NCBI RefSeq assembly: GCF_000380985.1
Contig: NZ_KB905706.1
Span: 36,440 to 100,439 of the forward strand
Direction: 5' to 3'
DNA: 64,000 nt
From: Proteiniphilum acetatigenes DSM 18083
GTDB taxonomy: Bacteria; Bacteroidota; Bacteroidia; Bacteroidales; Dysgonomonadaceae
Part shown: positions 55,775-63,710 of the stretch, in pieces
Numbering within the stretch: position 1 is the first letter of the stretch
How the letters are laid out: each line of letters opens with the position of its first letter
Translations under genes and position numbers: made by a program
The notes under the pieces: model-generated
The model's input: the letters and a program-made list of their open reading frames with translations, nothing else
The model's database searches: none
What the model was told of the DNA's origin: nothing

Positions 55775-57196
55775 ATGGAAAAAGTAAAAATAGGATTATT
55801 CGGTGTCGGACTGAACACATACTGGGGACAATTCGAAGGTCTTCTCGAGCGGTTAACCGGTTACCAGGACAGGATAAAAAATAAGATGCGGTCTTATGAC
55901 AACATTGAGGTTATCGACGCAGGAATGGTAGATGACATCGACAAGGCGAATGATGCTGCCTCACTTATGAAGAGAGAAGATGTGGAACTATTATTTATAT
56001 TCATCTCTACCTACGCCCTCTCCTCTACCCTCATACCGGTTGTCAACCGGTTGAATATACCGGTTATATTACTGAATATGCAGCCGTTACCGGCAATAGA
56101 ATACAACAAACTGAACAGTATGACAGACAGGGGCGCTATGACCGGTGAATGGTTAGCAAACTGTCAGGCTTGTTCCGTTCCTGAGTTTTCATCTGTTTTC
56201 AACCGTGCCCGTGTCAAATATGATATCGTTTCGGGATACCTGGAAGACAGTGAAGCATGGAAAGAGATCTCCGAATGGATCACAGCCGCAAAAATTTCCT
56301 CGGGGATGAGAAAAAACCGTATGGGAGTGCTTGGTAATTATTATGGCGGGATGGTCGATGTATATTCCGACCTGACATTGCAAAGTACGGTTTTCGGCAC
56401 GCATATGGAAATACTTGAAATGTGTGAGTTGGCAGATATCAGAAAATCTGTCGGGAAAGAGGAGGTCGAACAGAAAATCAGAGAATTTGAAAGAACTTTT
56501 GTCATCGACGACTCCTGTTCTCCGTATGAAATCGAAAGAGCCGCACAAACCTCCGTCGCGTTGGACAGGTTAGTAGAGAAGCACAGATTGGGCTCAATGG
56601 CATATTATTATGCCGGCATGAACGGAAACGAATATGAAAACATCATCACGTCTGTTATTGCAGGGAATACTTTATTAACCGGAAAAAATATACCTGTAGC
56701 CGGGGAATATGAAATAAAAAATGTGCAGGCGATGAAAATCATGGCATTGATGGGTATTGGTGGTTGTTTCTCGGAGTTCTATGCGATGGATTTCAATGAC
56801 GATATTATAATGCTCGGACACGATGGCCCTGCTCATTTCATCATCTCAGAAGGAAAAGTTCGTTTGGTTCCGTTACCCGTATACCATGGTAAACCCGGTA
56901 AAGGGCTCTCTATTCAAATGTCGGTAAAACAGGGTCCTGTAACCCTGTTATCCGTAGTAGAAGGGAACGACGGTTTATCGCTCCTTGCCGCTGAAGGGGA
57001 GTCCGTACCGGGCCCCATCCTGAACATCGGAAATCTGAACAGCAGGTATAAATTTTCCGTCTCAGCCAAGGAATTTATTAAAAGATGGAGTAAGGCCGGT
57101 CCCTCTCATCATTGCTCAATCGGGATCGGCCACGTAACCGGTATCTTAAAGAAATATGCTTTTATGTTAGACATACCCATAACAGTTATTTCTTAA
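55775..57196 (+). CDS. L-arabinose/L-fucose isomerase-family enzyme
   Basis: This 473 aa cytoplasmic protein begins KIGLFGVGLNTYWGQFEGLLERLTGYQ, closely resembling L-arabinose isomerase (AraA). All four metal-ligand positions have counterparts: E311 (AGEYE), E334 (FSEFY), H349 (LGHD) and H445/H446 (GPSHH). It therefore looks like an active aldose-ketose isomerase rather than a relic. The surrounding sequence differs strongly from true AraA, for example AYYYAGMNGNEYENI in place of the usual substrate loop. It ends the rhamnosidase operon, 25 bp after the GH106-like gene. rhaA is elsewhere, so it may act on a different sugar of the same glycan. No kinase is adjacent. Confidence 0.75.
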   Translation: MEKVKIGLFGVGLNTYWGQFEGLLERLTGYQDRIKNKMRSYDNIEVIDAGMVDDIDKANDAASLMKREDVELLFIFISTYALSSTLIPVVNRLNIPVILLNMQPLPAIEYNKLNSMTDRGAMTGEWLANCQACSVPEFSSVFNRARVKYDIVSGYLEDSEAWKEISEWITAAKISSGMRKNRMGVLGNYYGGMVDVYSDLTLQSTVFGTHMEILEMCELADIRKSVGKEEVEQKIREFERTFVIDDSCSPYEIERAAQTSVALDRLVEKHRLGSMAYYYAGMNGNEYENIITSVIAGNTLLTGKNIPVAGEYEIKNVQAMKIMALMGIGGCFSEFYAMDFNDDIIMLGHDGPAHFIISEGKVRLVPLPVYHGKPGKGLSIQMSVKQGPVTLLSVVEGNDGLSLLAAEGESVPGPILNIGNLNSRYKFSVSAKEFIKRWSKAGPSHHCSIGIGHVTGILKKYAFMLDIPITVIS

Positions 57197-57274
57197 AGGA
57201 TTGCGTAATAAAATAATACCTGAAACAGTATTTCACGATCATTAAAAACTCAAGTTCAACTAAAAAGAACACCT

Positions 57275-57397
57275 ATGAAAACAATTATTCTGAATTTTGT
57301 AATCTGCCTGATAATCGGTAGCGGATTAACAGTAAATGCACAAAATCCGGCTTCATATATACCCCACAGAGTGGATTTATTGTCAATGAAGGGATGA
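57275..57397 (+). pseudogene. Truncated secreted-protein remnant
   Basis: A 40-codon frame starts with a full Sec signal (MKTIILNFVICLIIGSGLTV, cut near NAQ) and stops after PHRVDLLSMKG. Another frame carries what looks like its continuation (SGFIVNEGMITLESDSVYGKA) up to a stop at 57520-57522, so a one-base indel near 57360 probably broke the gene. The signal peptide resembles that of the broken gene at 57782. The function is unknown. Confidence 0.5.
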
Positions 57398-57421
57398 TAA
57401 CATTGGAATCAGATAGCGTTT

Positions 57422-57670
57422 ATGGCAAAGCAAGGTTCTGTTTGGCGAAAAGTTATTTATTCTGCAATATTGATATTGAGTTCGTGTGCTACTATTTTGG
57501 GATTGTATCAAATATTCTATAATAATCAGCGGTATTCTGTATTCATTTTCGCATTGGGATTAATAGGTATTATGTCATTTATGAAGAAAACTATATTCAA
57601 ATTATTGGTCGTAATTCTTGGACTGATTATTATATTATTGAGTAAACCACCTATTATTCATCCTTTCTAA
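57422..57670 (+). CDS. Small hydrophobic protein, unknown
   Basis: An 82 aa frame has three hydrophobic stretches (VIYSAILILSSCATILGLY, YSVFIFALGLIGIMSFM, IFKLLVVILGLIIILL) and a basic start MAKQGSVWRK, as in small inner-membrane proteins. I do not recognise the family. It overlaps the out-of-frame continuation of the preceding remnant, so one of the two readings is false. It lies in a decaying zone upstream of an insertion sequence. Confidence 0.4.
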   Translation: MAKQGSVWRKVIYSAILILSSCATILGLYQIFYNNQRYSVFIFALGLIGIMSFMKKTIFKLLVVILGLIIILLSKPPIIHPF

Positions 57671-57872
57671 ATAAAACAGCGATAGATTATCCTGACAGTT
57701 ACCCTACTGATAAGAGGCAGTATAAGGATAAAATAACGATTGTTGTTCATTAAATGCTTGGGCGTCAAAAGTGCATAAGTTATAAAAACAATTAAGGTTT
57801 TAACGATTATATGCCTGATGATGTCGGCATCCATCGGGCTGAATGCCCAGACGGTCACTAAAAATGACATAA

Positions 57873-57880
57873 TACTAAAA
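57873..57880 (+). repeat. Target-site duplication, left copy
   Basis: TACTAAAA borders the left end of the IS and is repeated exactly at 58972-58979. The 8-bp length is as expected for IS1595-family insertion. Confidence 0.85.
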
Positions 57881-58971
57881 TATGATTATCCGCAACCAGT
57901 CCTAAACATTTATTAGGAAAATTGCTGGAAAATCGGTTGATAATTAACGATATATATTTTCTCATATTACAGAGAAGTTGTATATTTACAGTCTAAATAT
58001 CAATAGATTATGAACCTACTTCAATTTATTCAAGAGTTTCCCGACGAGGCCGCTTGCCGCCAAAAATTCAAGGAGGAGCGCGACAAAATCGGTATTACCT
58101 GTAAAAGATGTAACTGCAAGGATCATTACTGGCTCGGGAACAAGTCAAGCTACGAATGCAAGAAGTGCCACTCCCGCACCTCGCTGCGGTCAGGCACGGT
58201 GATGGAGAACTCCAAACTACCCTACCGTTATTGGCTCATCACCATCCACTTACTCACAAGCACGAAGAAATCATTCTCCACGGAGGAGCTCCGCCGGCAA
58301 CTGGGGCACAAGCGATACCAACCCATCTGGGAGATGGTTTGCAAACTGCGGGAAGTGATGGGCAAACGTGATGATAAATATACACTCACGGGGCAGATCG
58401 AACTCGACGATGCTTTTTTTACAACCGAAGTGCCCGAAGACCAGAAGGATAAACCCTTGAAAAGGGGGCGGGGCAGCCAGGGAAAGACAAAAGTACTGGT
58501 GATGTGCGAAAGCACTCCTGTGGATACCCCGGCCAAAGGAAAGAAAACCAAAAAGGCGGGACACCTGAAAATGAAAGTCATTCCCAATTTAAAATCCGCT
58601 ACAATCACACCAATTGTCAAAGAACGTGTCGACGGGGAATCGGATCTGACGACCGATGATTCCACATCCTACGTGGAACTCGAACAGCATGTGAACTCGC
58701 ATACCTCCCAAGTTGTCAAACCTGAAGAGGTGGAGAAGGTCTTACCCTGGGTACACACGGCAATCAGCAATGTCAAGCGCCTGTTACTGGACGTGCACCA
58801 CAATAAACTCAAACCCGAATACCTGCAATATTACCTCGATGAATTCTGTTATAAGTTCAACCGGAGATTCTTCGGGGAGAAACTTTTCGACAGGCTTGTC
58901 ATAGCCGCTGTTTCGTATCGCCCCGATTTCAGATCCAAAATTCACAATAGGTCATATTGCGGATAATCATT
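57881..58971 (+). mobile_element. IS1595-family insertion sequence, complete
   Basis: A 1091-bp element. Terminal inverted repeats are ATGATTATCCGCAA at 57882-57895 and its complement at 58957-58970, with partial matches further in (CCTA). It carries one transposase gene in the sense direction, whose stop codon lies within the right inverted repeat. The 8-bp duplication TACTAAAA flanks it. Intact ends, intact transposase and a clean duplication indicate a recent insertion into the gene at 57782-59463. Confidence 0.88.
58010..58966 (+). CDS. IS1595-family (ISXO2-like) transposase
   Basis: This is a 318 aa transposase. An N-terminal zinc ribbon is evident from the Cys pairs CKRCNC and CKKCHS at about 31-55. 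The catalytic core has a first Asp in QIELDDAFF near 131, a second in TDDSTSYVELEQHVNSH near 215-230, and the helix with His/Asn/Glu-type residues around WVHTAISNVKRLLLDVHHN near 248-266, followed by YLDEFCYKFNRRFF. All parts expected of the family are present and the frame is intact, so it is probably active. Confidence 0.92.
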   Translation: MNLLQFIQEFPDEAACRQKFKEERDKIGITCKRCNCKDHYWLGNKSSYECKKCHSRTSLRSGTVMENSKLPYRYWLITIHLLTSTKKSFSTEELRRQLGHKRYQPIWEMVCKLREVMGKRDDKYTLTGQIELDDAFFTTEVPEDQKDKPLKRGRGSQGKTKVLVMCESTPVDTPAKGKKTKKAGHLKMKVIPNLKSATITPIVKERVDGESDLTTDDSTSYVELEQHVNSHTSQVVKPEEVEKVLPWVHTAISNVKRLLLDVHHNKLKPEYLQYYLDEFCYKFNRRFFGEKLFDRLVIAAVSYRPDFRSKIHNRSYCG

Positions 58972-58979
58972 TACTAAAA
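58972..58979 (+). repeat. Target-site duplication, right copy
   Basis: TACTAAAA, identical to 57873-57880, immediately follows the right end of the IS; the broken gene resumes in frame after it. Confidence 0.85.
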
Positions 58980-59525
58980 TATACGGATATATTGACAAGT
59001 AGCGGAGACAGTCTTTTGGAAATCAACCAAAACACGAAATATTTGAATTATAATTTCTCCGACATTTTGAAGCCTCGTCGTATTCTTGGCATTATCGGTG
59101 ATAATTATCAACGCCTCCAAATAAAATTCTTGAGTATCAAAAAAATGAAGGTAATCCATCAGAATATATTGTTTGCGGGCAATCCAAAGTCAATAATAAT
59201 ATCTGCGATTTTAAAGGAAAAATTATCATTGAAGAAATACACGAGACTGTTCGTTTCAGACATGTACTCGATGATATATATAAAGACAAATATCTTATTT
59301 CGGAAGTATTAACCGCCGAATACATTTTATATGAAGACAGTATGCAAAATAATGCAGACCTGTTTGCCGGAACCTTACATTCATTATCGTATATTAATAA
59401 TGAAAAGAACTTAAAATATGATGACATGTTTATTAATATAGCCAATCAAACTATCAAGAAATGATTATTCCTAATTGTTCAAATTATCTTAAATATTAAG
59501 GTGTATTGGCGTCAAATAAAAAACA

Positions 59526-60419
59526 ATGAGTATTCCTAAAATATCAGTTCTTATTCCCATTTATAACTCTTCAAATTTTATTAAGGAAACTATTGACAGT
59601 GTGTTGGCTCAAACGTTCAAAGATTTTGAGTTGTTATTGATGGATGACGGTTCCGATGACAATACAGCCGGAATTATTGGAACATACCAAGACCCACGCA
59701 TTCGGTATGAACGTTGTCCGCACAATTTTGCCGGAACATTTAACCGGGGCTTGTCCAAAGCAAAAGGGAAGTACATAGCACTGTTTGACCACGACGACAT
59801 CATGGTACCAAACCGGCTACAGGTTCAGTTCGACTTTATGGAGACTCATGCTGATATAGTCGCCTGTGGTGCATGGATGCATGAATTTGGTATTTCTTCA
59901 AATAAGTGGCTCGCCGTTAATGAATATGACCAGATAATATTGGAATTTATTGGTAGAAAGGCCATGTATCTTTGCAATCCGACACTGTTTATCCGCAAGC
60001 AAAGTATAGACTCCTATCACTTACATTATAAACCTGGTTATTATTTCCATGCAGATATCAAATTCTGGATGGACATTATCAAAATAGGCAAGGTTGTAAA
60101 TATTCCTGAAATCTTGGTCTGGTACCGGACTTCTCATGCCCAAGTCAGCAAAATTAACCGTTTGGAAATGCAGAAAACTGCCGAAGTAATTTTTCATGAA
60201 CTGGTTGATTACCTGCTCTCCGGACTAGATGATAACGAAGAGGTGAAATCTTTACTGATTAAAGACATTATGCCAGTAATAAAAGAAATGACCGATCTAT
60301 CCTTTTTATCGCACAATATTTATTTTTCGCTTATGCGGGAAATTATCGAAGGGCTGTATAAAAACGGATTTATCAACCTGAAAGAACCCTTTTCCTCACA
60401 ACTTCAATGCAATGAATAA
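59526..60419 (+). CDS. GT2-family glycosyltransferase (copy 1)
   Basis: This is a 297 aa GT-A fold glycosyltransferase. ISVLIPIYNSSNFIKETIDSV with LLLMDDGSDDNT is the nucleotide-sugar site and FDHDD near 96 is the metal-binding DxD equivalent. There is no signal peptide or membrane span, so it acts in the cytoplasm. The C-terminal 80 residues are helical and hydrophobic in patches. It overlaps the second copy by 8 bp and leads into a LanC-like gene, HlyD and a C39-ABC transporter. In that setting it may glycosylate a peptide before export; a surface-glycan role is the alternative. Confidence 0.88.
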   Translation: MSIPKISVLIPIYNSSNFIKETIDSVLAQTFKDFELLLMDDGSDDNTAGIIGTYQDPRIRYERCPHNFAGTFNRGLSKAKGKYIALFDHDDIMVPNRLQVQFDFMETHADIVACGAWMHEFGISSNKWLAVNEYDQIILEFIGRKAMYLCNPTLFIRKQSIDSYHLHYKPGYYFHADIKFWMDIIKIGKVVNIPEILVWYRTSHAQVSKINRLEMQKTAEVIFHELVDYLLSGLDDNEEVKSLLIKDIMPVIKEMTDLSFLSHNIYFSLMREIIEGLYKNGFINLKEPFSSQLQCNE

Positions 60420-61290
60420 GATGCCTGCCATATCCATTTTGATCCCGGTTTATAATTCAGCGACTTTTATACGCGAAACTATTGACAGTGTTTTGGTTCA
60501 AACTTTCAACGATTTCGAGTTATTGCTGATGGATGACGGCTCCTACGACGGCACTGCCGATATTATAAAAACATATGAAGACTCGCGTATCCGGTACGAA
60601 CTTTGTCCCCATGATTTTGTCGGGACATTTAACCGGGGAGTGGATATAGCGCAGGGCAAATATGTTGCACTGCTCGACCATGACGACATGATGGTTCCGC
60701 GCCGTCTCCAAATGCAATACGATTTTATGGAATCCCGTCCCGATATCGTGGCTTGCGGCGGAATTATGCGGACTTTCGGCAAAGTATCGATGGATTGGGT
60801 TCCTACGCTTGAATATGACCGGATCATCCTGGAATATTTAAGACGGAGAACCGGTCCTATATTTAACCCGACATGTTTTTTTCGTAAGGAAATCATCGAT
60901 AAATATAATATCCGCTATAGGCGAGGTTACCACTTTGCAGTCGATACAAAATTCTGGACAGATGTTATCAAAATAGGGAAAATTGAGAATATTCCTGAAA
61001 TACTGGTTTGGTACCGGACTTCCAACACGCAAACAAGCCATGTTACTTTACCAGAATCCCTCAAGATATCACACGTGATATATCAGGAATTCATCGACTA
61101 TCTATTATCCAAATTAGATGACAGTGAGGAAATAAAACCTAAATTGACGGGAAAATTCATGCCGGCCATGAAAAAGTTGACGGAATTGTCCGTATTTTCG
61201 TCAGACCTCTATTTCCTTTTTATGCGAGAAATAATTGACGGGTTATACCAAAACGGATTTTTGAACTTAGAAAAACCTCTGGGTTTGTAA
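60412..61290 (+). CDS. GT2-family glycosyltransferase (copy 2)
   Basis: This is a 292 aa paralogue of the preceding gene, matching it along its whole length (ISILIPVYNSATFIRETIDSV, LLMDDGSYDGTADI, LLDHDDMMVPRRLQMQYDF). The 8-bp overlap with copy 1 shows a shared transcript and translational coupling. Differences cluster in the acceptor half (about 120-220), suggesting a different acceptor or sugar. It ends 10 bp before the LanC-like gene. Confidence 0.88.
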   Translation: MNKMPAISILIPVYNSATFIRETIDSVLVQTFNDFELLLMDDGSYDGTADIIKTYEDSRIRYELCPHDFVGTFNRGVDIAQGKYVALLDHDDMMVPRRLQMQYDFMESRPDIVACGGIMRTFGKVSMDWVPTLEYDRIILEYLRRRTGPIFNPTCFFRKEIIDKYNIRYRRGYHFAVDTKFWTDVIKIGKIENIPEILVWYRTSNTQTSHVTLPESLKISHVIYQEFIDYLLSKLDDSEEIKPKLTGKFMPAMKKLTELSVFSSDLYFLFMREIIDGLYQNGFLNLEKPLGL

Positions 61291-61300
61291 TTTTTACACA

Positions 61301-62194
61301 ATGGAAAATATTAAAACTTTTTTAAGCCATATTGCAGACGGGTTTTACAGTGAAAAGCAAATCCCCTATTTTCCCGGTTTGTATCACGGGAAAATTGGAG
61401 TTGCCGTATTCCTATGCCATTACTCCCGTTGGTCTCAACAAGAAAAATATAATGATTTTGCTTTCGACTTAATTGAAGAAGCCCAAAGGCAGATGAAAGG
61501 GAAAAGTCCCGTTAATTACCCCTATGGATTAAGCGGTATGGGGACGGGGATTGCCTATATGGTACAAAACAAATATTTCAATGCCAATCCGGATGAAATT
61601 TTAGAAGATTTCGATAATATTCTCTCTAAACACATGTCAACTTTTATCGATTTATCTTCTTTCAAACAGACAATCGGGATAGGTAGGTATTTTTCCTCCA
61701 GGATAAAGGATAGCGGGAAGCAGGATAAAATTAAAGAAATAATCGAAAAAGTAGTGCTTCTGATCGAATTACAACTAACGCGGACACCTTACTGTTTCCC
61801 CTATGCACTGGACCTGTTATATGACCTTCGGGGTATTTCGGAAAAAGCCTATAAAGTGTTTGAGGAAAATATGAAGTTGTTCGACAGTCACTATATCAAA
61901 GACGACCCTTGGGGATGGTTCAATTTCTTTTATAAGACACAGGTATTATTCTCTGAAAAACTTGTCGAGGTAAATAGAAACATTATTGCAAACTCCCTGT
62001 TTGAAGCGCAGGCAGAGCGTATTCGCCGGGATATCGTAACAGGGAAAGAAGTTGAAACATCTATGGTACAGCGGGCCATCGACCAGGCGCAGGTGAAAGG
62101 AGATGCAGGTTTGTTAACGGGTCTTTCCGGACTCGGCCTGTCGTTGATCTGCTTGTCGGACAAAAGTCATTTAACGTGGCTGGGACTCATATAG
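61301..62194 (+). CDS. LanC-like protein without visible zinc ligands
   Basis: This is a 297 aa protein with the repeated helical-barrel motifs of the lanthionine cyclase-like family: GLYHGKIGVAVFLCHYSR near 27-44, PYGLSGMGTGIAYMVQN near 70-86 and GDAGLLTGLSGLGLSLI near 268-284. Classical LanC enzymes are about 400 aa and bind zinc through a Cys in a WCxG-type motif and a CHG pair in the C-terminal half. Neither motif is present here, so ordinary cyclase chemistry is doubtful. It lies between the GT2 pair and an HlyD/C39-ABC exporter, which favours a peptide-binding or scaffold role. A C-terminally shortened cyclase is the alternative reading. Confidence 0.75.
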   Translation: MENIKTFLSHIADGFYSEKQIPYFPGLYHGKIGVAVFLCHYSRWSQQEKYNDFAFDLIEEAQRQMKGKSPVNYPYGLSGMGTGIAYMVQNKYFNANPDEILEDFDNILSKHMSTFIDLSSFKQTIGIGRYFSSRIKDSGKQDKIKEIIEKVVLLIELQLTRTPYCFPYALDLLYDLRGISEKAYKVFEENMKLFDSHYIKDDPWGWFNFFYKTQVLFSEKLVEVNRNIIANSLFEAQAERIRRDIVTGKEVETSMVQRAIDQAQVKGDAGLLTGLSGLGLSLICLSDKSHLTWLGLI

Positions 62195-62342
62195 TTTTTA
62201 ACTCACAATACAGCTAACCAGAGTAAATTTACTGAATTTCTGTTTAGCTATGGGGATATTGATAGAATGCATTATTATTCTGATAACGTAAAAACACGCG
62301 GGGGAAGTTTTATTGACATGAAAGGATGCTTAAAGATTTAGT
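62195..62342 (+). other. Spacer with a short GG-containing frame
   Basis: This 148 bp gap is open in the frame that follows the LanC-like stop, up to a TAG at 62339-62341 that touches the HlyD start. Within it an ATG at 62267 opens 24 codons containing DNVKTRGGSFIDMKGCLKI. This could be the eroded end of the LanC-like gene or of a lost gene, or a very short peptide gene with a double-Gly site. None of these readings can be confirmed. Confidence 0.3.
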
Positions 62343-63677
62343 ATGGATAATGAAGAAAAATCGAATTTACCGGCTGTAATTCCCAAACAACCGGACTCCA
62401 TGGCTGAAAGATCGGAAGAAGTGCAGTCCATCATCGAGCGGATGCCCACCTGCTGGACCAAATGGGTAGCCCTTTGCGTGGGTATTCTAATGGGTGTCAT
62501 CATTTTGTTGGGTTTCCTGATAAAATACCCCGACACGGTGGACGGGCAGGTATCGGTAACGGCCGTTACCGCACCCGTGCGCCTGGTAGCCAACACCAGC
62601 GGGCGGCTGATCCTTTTACAGCCGGACAAGACACAAATAGGGGAAGGAACCGTGATTTCCTATATCGAAAGCGGGGCAGACTACCGGCATATCCTCCGGG
62701 TTGACTCCTTGCTGAACAACCCCGCGGCACTCGAAAACGAACACTGCGCATTACCCGACTCGCTGCTGTTGGGCGACGTGAGTTCCGCATACAATGCCTT
62801 CATGCTTTCTTTCCTGCAATACAACCGTTTGTTGAATTCCGACATTTACGCCACCATGCGGCAAAACCTGCGGCACCAGGTCAATTCGGACAGGCTTGTC
62901 ATTGAAAACCTTAAAGGGGAATTGGAACTGAAAGCCAATATACTGGAAGACTCCGAGTACCGCTTGATACAAGACAGCATCCTGCTGGACAAAAAAGTGA
63001 TCAGCGAGCAGGATTACCAGCAACAAAGGGCGGCACACCTTTCACTGAAGGAATCCCTCCTGAACCTGCAAAGCAGCCGTTTATTGAAGCAATCGGAAAT
63101 CAGCCGCAATATGATGGAAATACAACGGATCTGGTTGGAAGAAACGGAAAGCAAGGAAAAAACCTACTCCGAATTCATCACGCAGAAGAATGCCCTGGCC
63201 AATGCGGTGAGCCTCTGGAAGGAGCGTTACCTGCAATACAGCCCGGTGGAGGGGGAACTGGAATACCTCGGCTTCTGGCGCGACAACAGCTTCGTGCAGT
63301 CGGGGCAGGAACTGTTCACGGTGATCCCCGACAGGAACAACATCCTGGGGGAAGTGATGATACCCTCTTTCGGAGCCGGGAAAGTGGAAGCGGGACAAAC
63401 GGCGAACGTAAAGATCAATAACTACCCCTACGACGAATACGGGTTGCTCAAAGGGGTTGTAAAATCCGTTTCGCGTATTACCAAAAAGATAGAAACAGCC
63501 AATGGAACAAGCGACGCCTACCTGGTAGTGATCGATTTCCCCGGAGGGACAACCACCAACTTCGGGAAATTCCTCCCGCTCGACTTCGAGTCGAAAGGGA
63601 CGGCCGAGATCATCACCAAAAGGAAACGCCTTATCGAACGGCTGTTTGACAACCTGAAAGCGAAGACTGAGAAATAA
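62343..63677 (+). CDS. HlyD-family membrane fusion protein
   Basis: This is a 444 aa periplasmic adaptor of type I-like export. The cytoplasmic N-terminal 40 residues are followed by one membrane span (WVALCVGILMGVIILLGFLI near 41-60), a beta-barrel/lipoyl part (VRLVANTSGRLILLQPDKTQIGEGTVISYIE), a long coiled-coil hairpin (about 150-280) and the C-terminal FVQSGQELFTVIP and AGQTANVKINNYPYDEYG. It starts 1 bp after the spacer frame's stop and lies 33 bp before the C39-ABC gene. Its base composition is visibly richer in G+C than the genes from 57.2 to 62.2 kb. Confidence 0.92.
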   Translation: MDNEEKSNLPAVIPKQPDSMAERSEEVQSIIERMPTCWTKWVALCVGILMGVIILLGFLIKYPDTVDGQVSVTAVTAPVRLVANTSGRLILLQPDKTQIGEGTVISYIESGADYRHILRVDSLLNNPAALENEHCALPDSLLLGDVSSAYNAFMLSFLQYNRLLNSDIYATMRQNLRHQVNSDRLVIENLKGELELKANILEDSEYRLIQDSILLDKKVISEQDYQQQRAAHLSLKESLLNLQSSRLLKQSEISRNMMEIQRIWLEETESKEKTYSEFITQKNALANAVSLWKERYLQYSPVEGELEYLGFWRDNSFVQSGQELFTVIPDRNNILGEVMIPSFGAGKVEAGQTANVKINNYPYDEYGLLKGVVKSVSRITKKIETANGTSDAYLVVIDFPGGTTTNFGKFLPLDFESKGTAEIITKRKRLIERLFDNLKAKTEK

Positions 63678-63710
63678 ACAACAAATAATAAACGACAGGA
63701 AGGCAAGCAT

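Larger units (their letters stand above)
57782..59463 (+). pseudogene. Secreted-protein gene broken by IS insertion, frameshift and start loss
   Basis: Removing the IS and one copy of its target duplication rebuilds one frame. It opens with a Sec signal (KTIKVLTIICLMMSASIGLNAQ) and continues ...KNDIILKY-TDILTSSGDSLLEIN... to LQIKFLSIKK. There, an A7 run at 59139-59145 shifts the frame; with A8 the reading continues NEGNPSEYIVCGQSKVNNN to a TGA at 59461-59463. The total is about 190 aa. The codon before KTIK is ATA (57782-57784) with a stop two codons earlier, so the ATG also seems lost. Three independent lesions argue the gene is dead. I do not recognise the family; it lies directly upstream of the GT2 genes. 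Confidence 0.72.

Noticed and set aside
57667..57870. Minus-strand 67-codon frame
   Set aside because: It lies antisense to the signal-peptide region of the broken secreted-protein gene and has no start context or family resemblance.
58992..59312. 106-codon frame as an independent gene after the IS
   Set aside because: It opens in the middle of the interrupted gene and its second half is the wrong frame after the A7 run; the other frame continues the coding pattern.
59137..59445. Minus-strand 102-codon frame
   Set aside because: It is antisense to the second half of the broken gene, which has the more protein-like plus-strand reading.
61301..62194. Calling this gene a functional lanthionine cyclase
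   Set aside because: The fold motifs match, but the zinc-binding Cys and Cys-His motifs of LanC are not visible and the protein is about 100 residues short.
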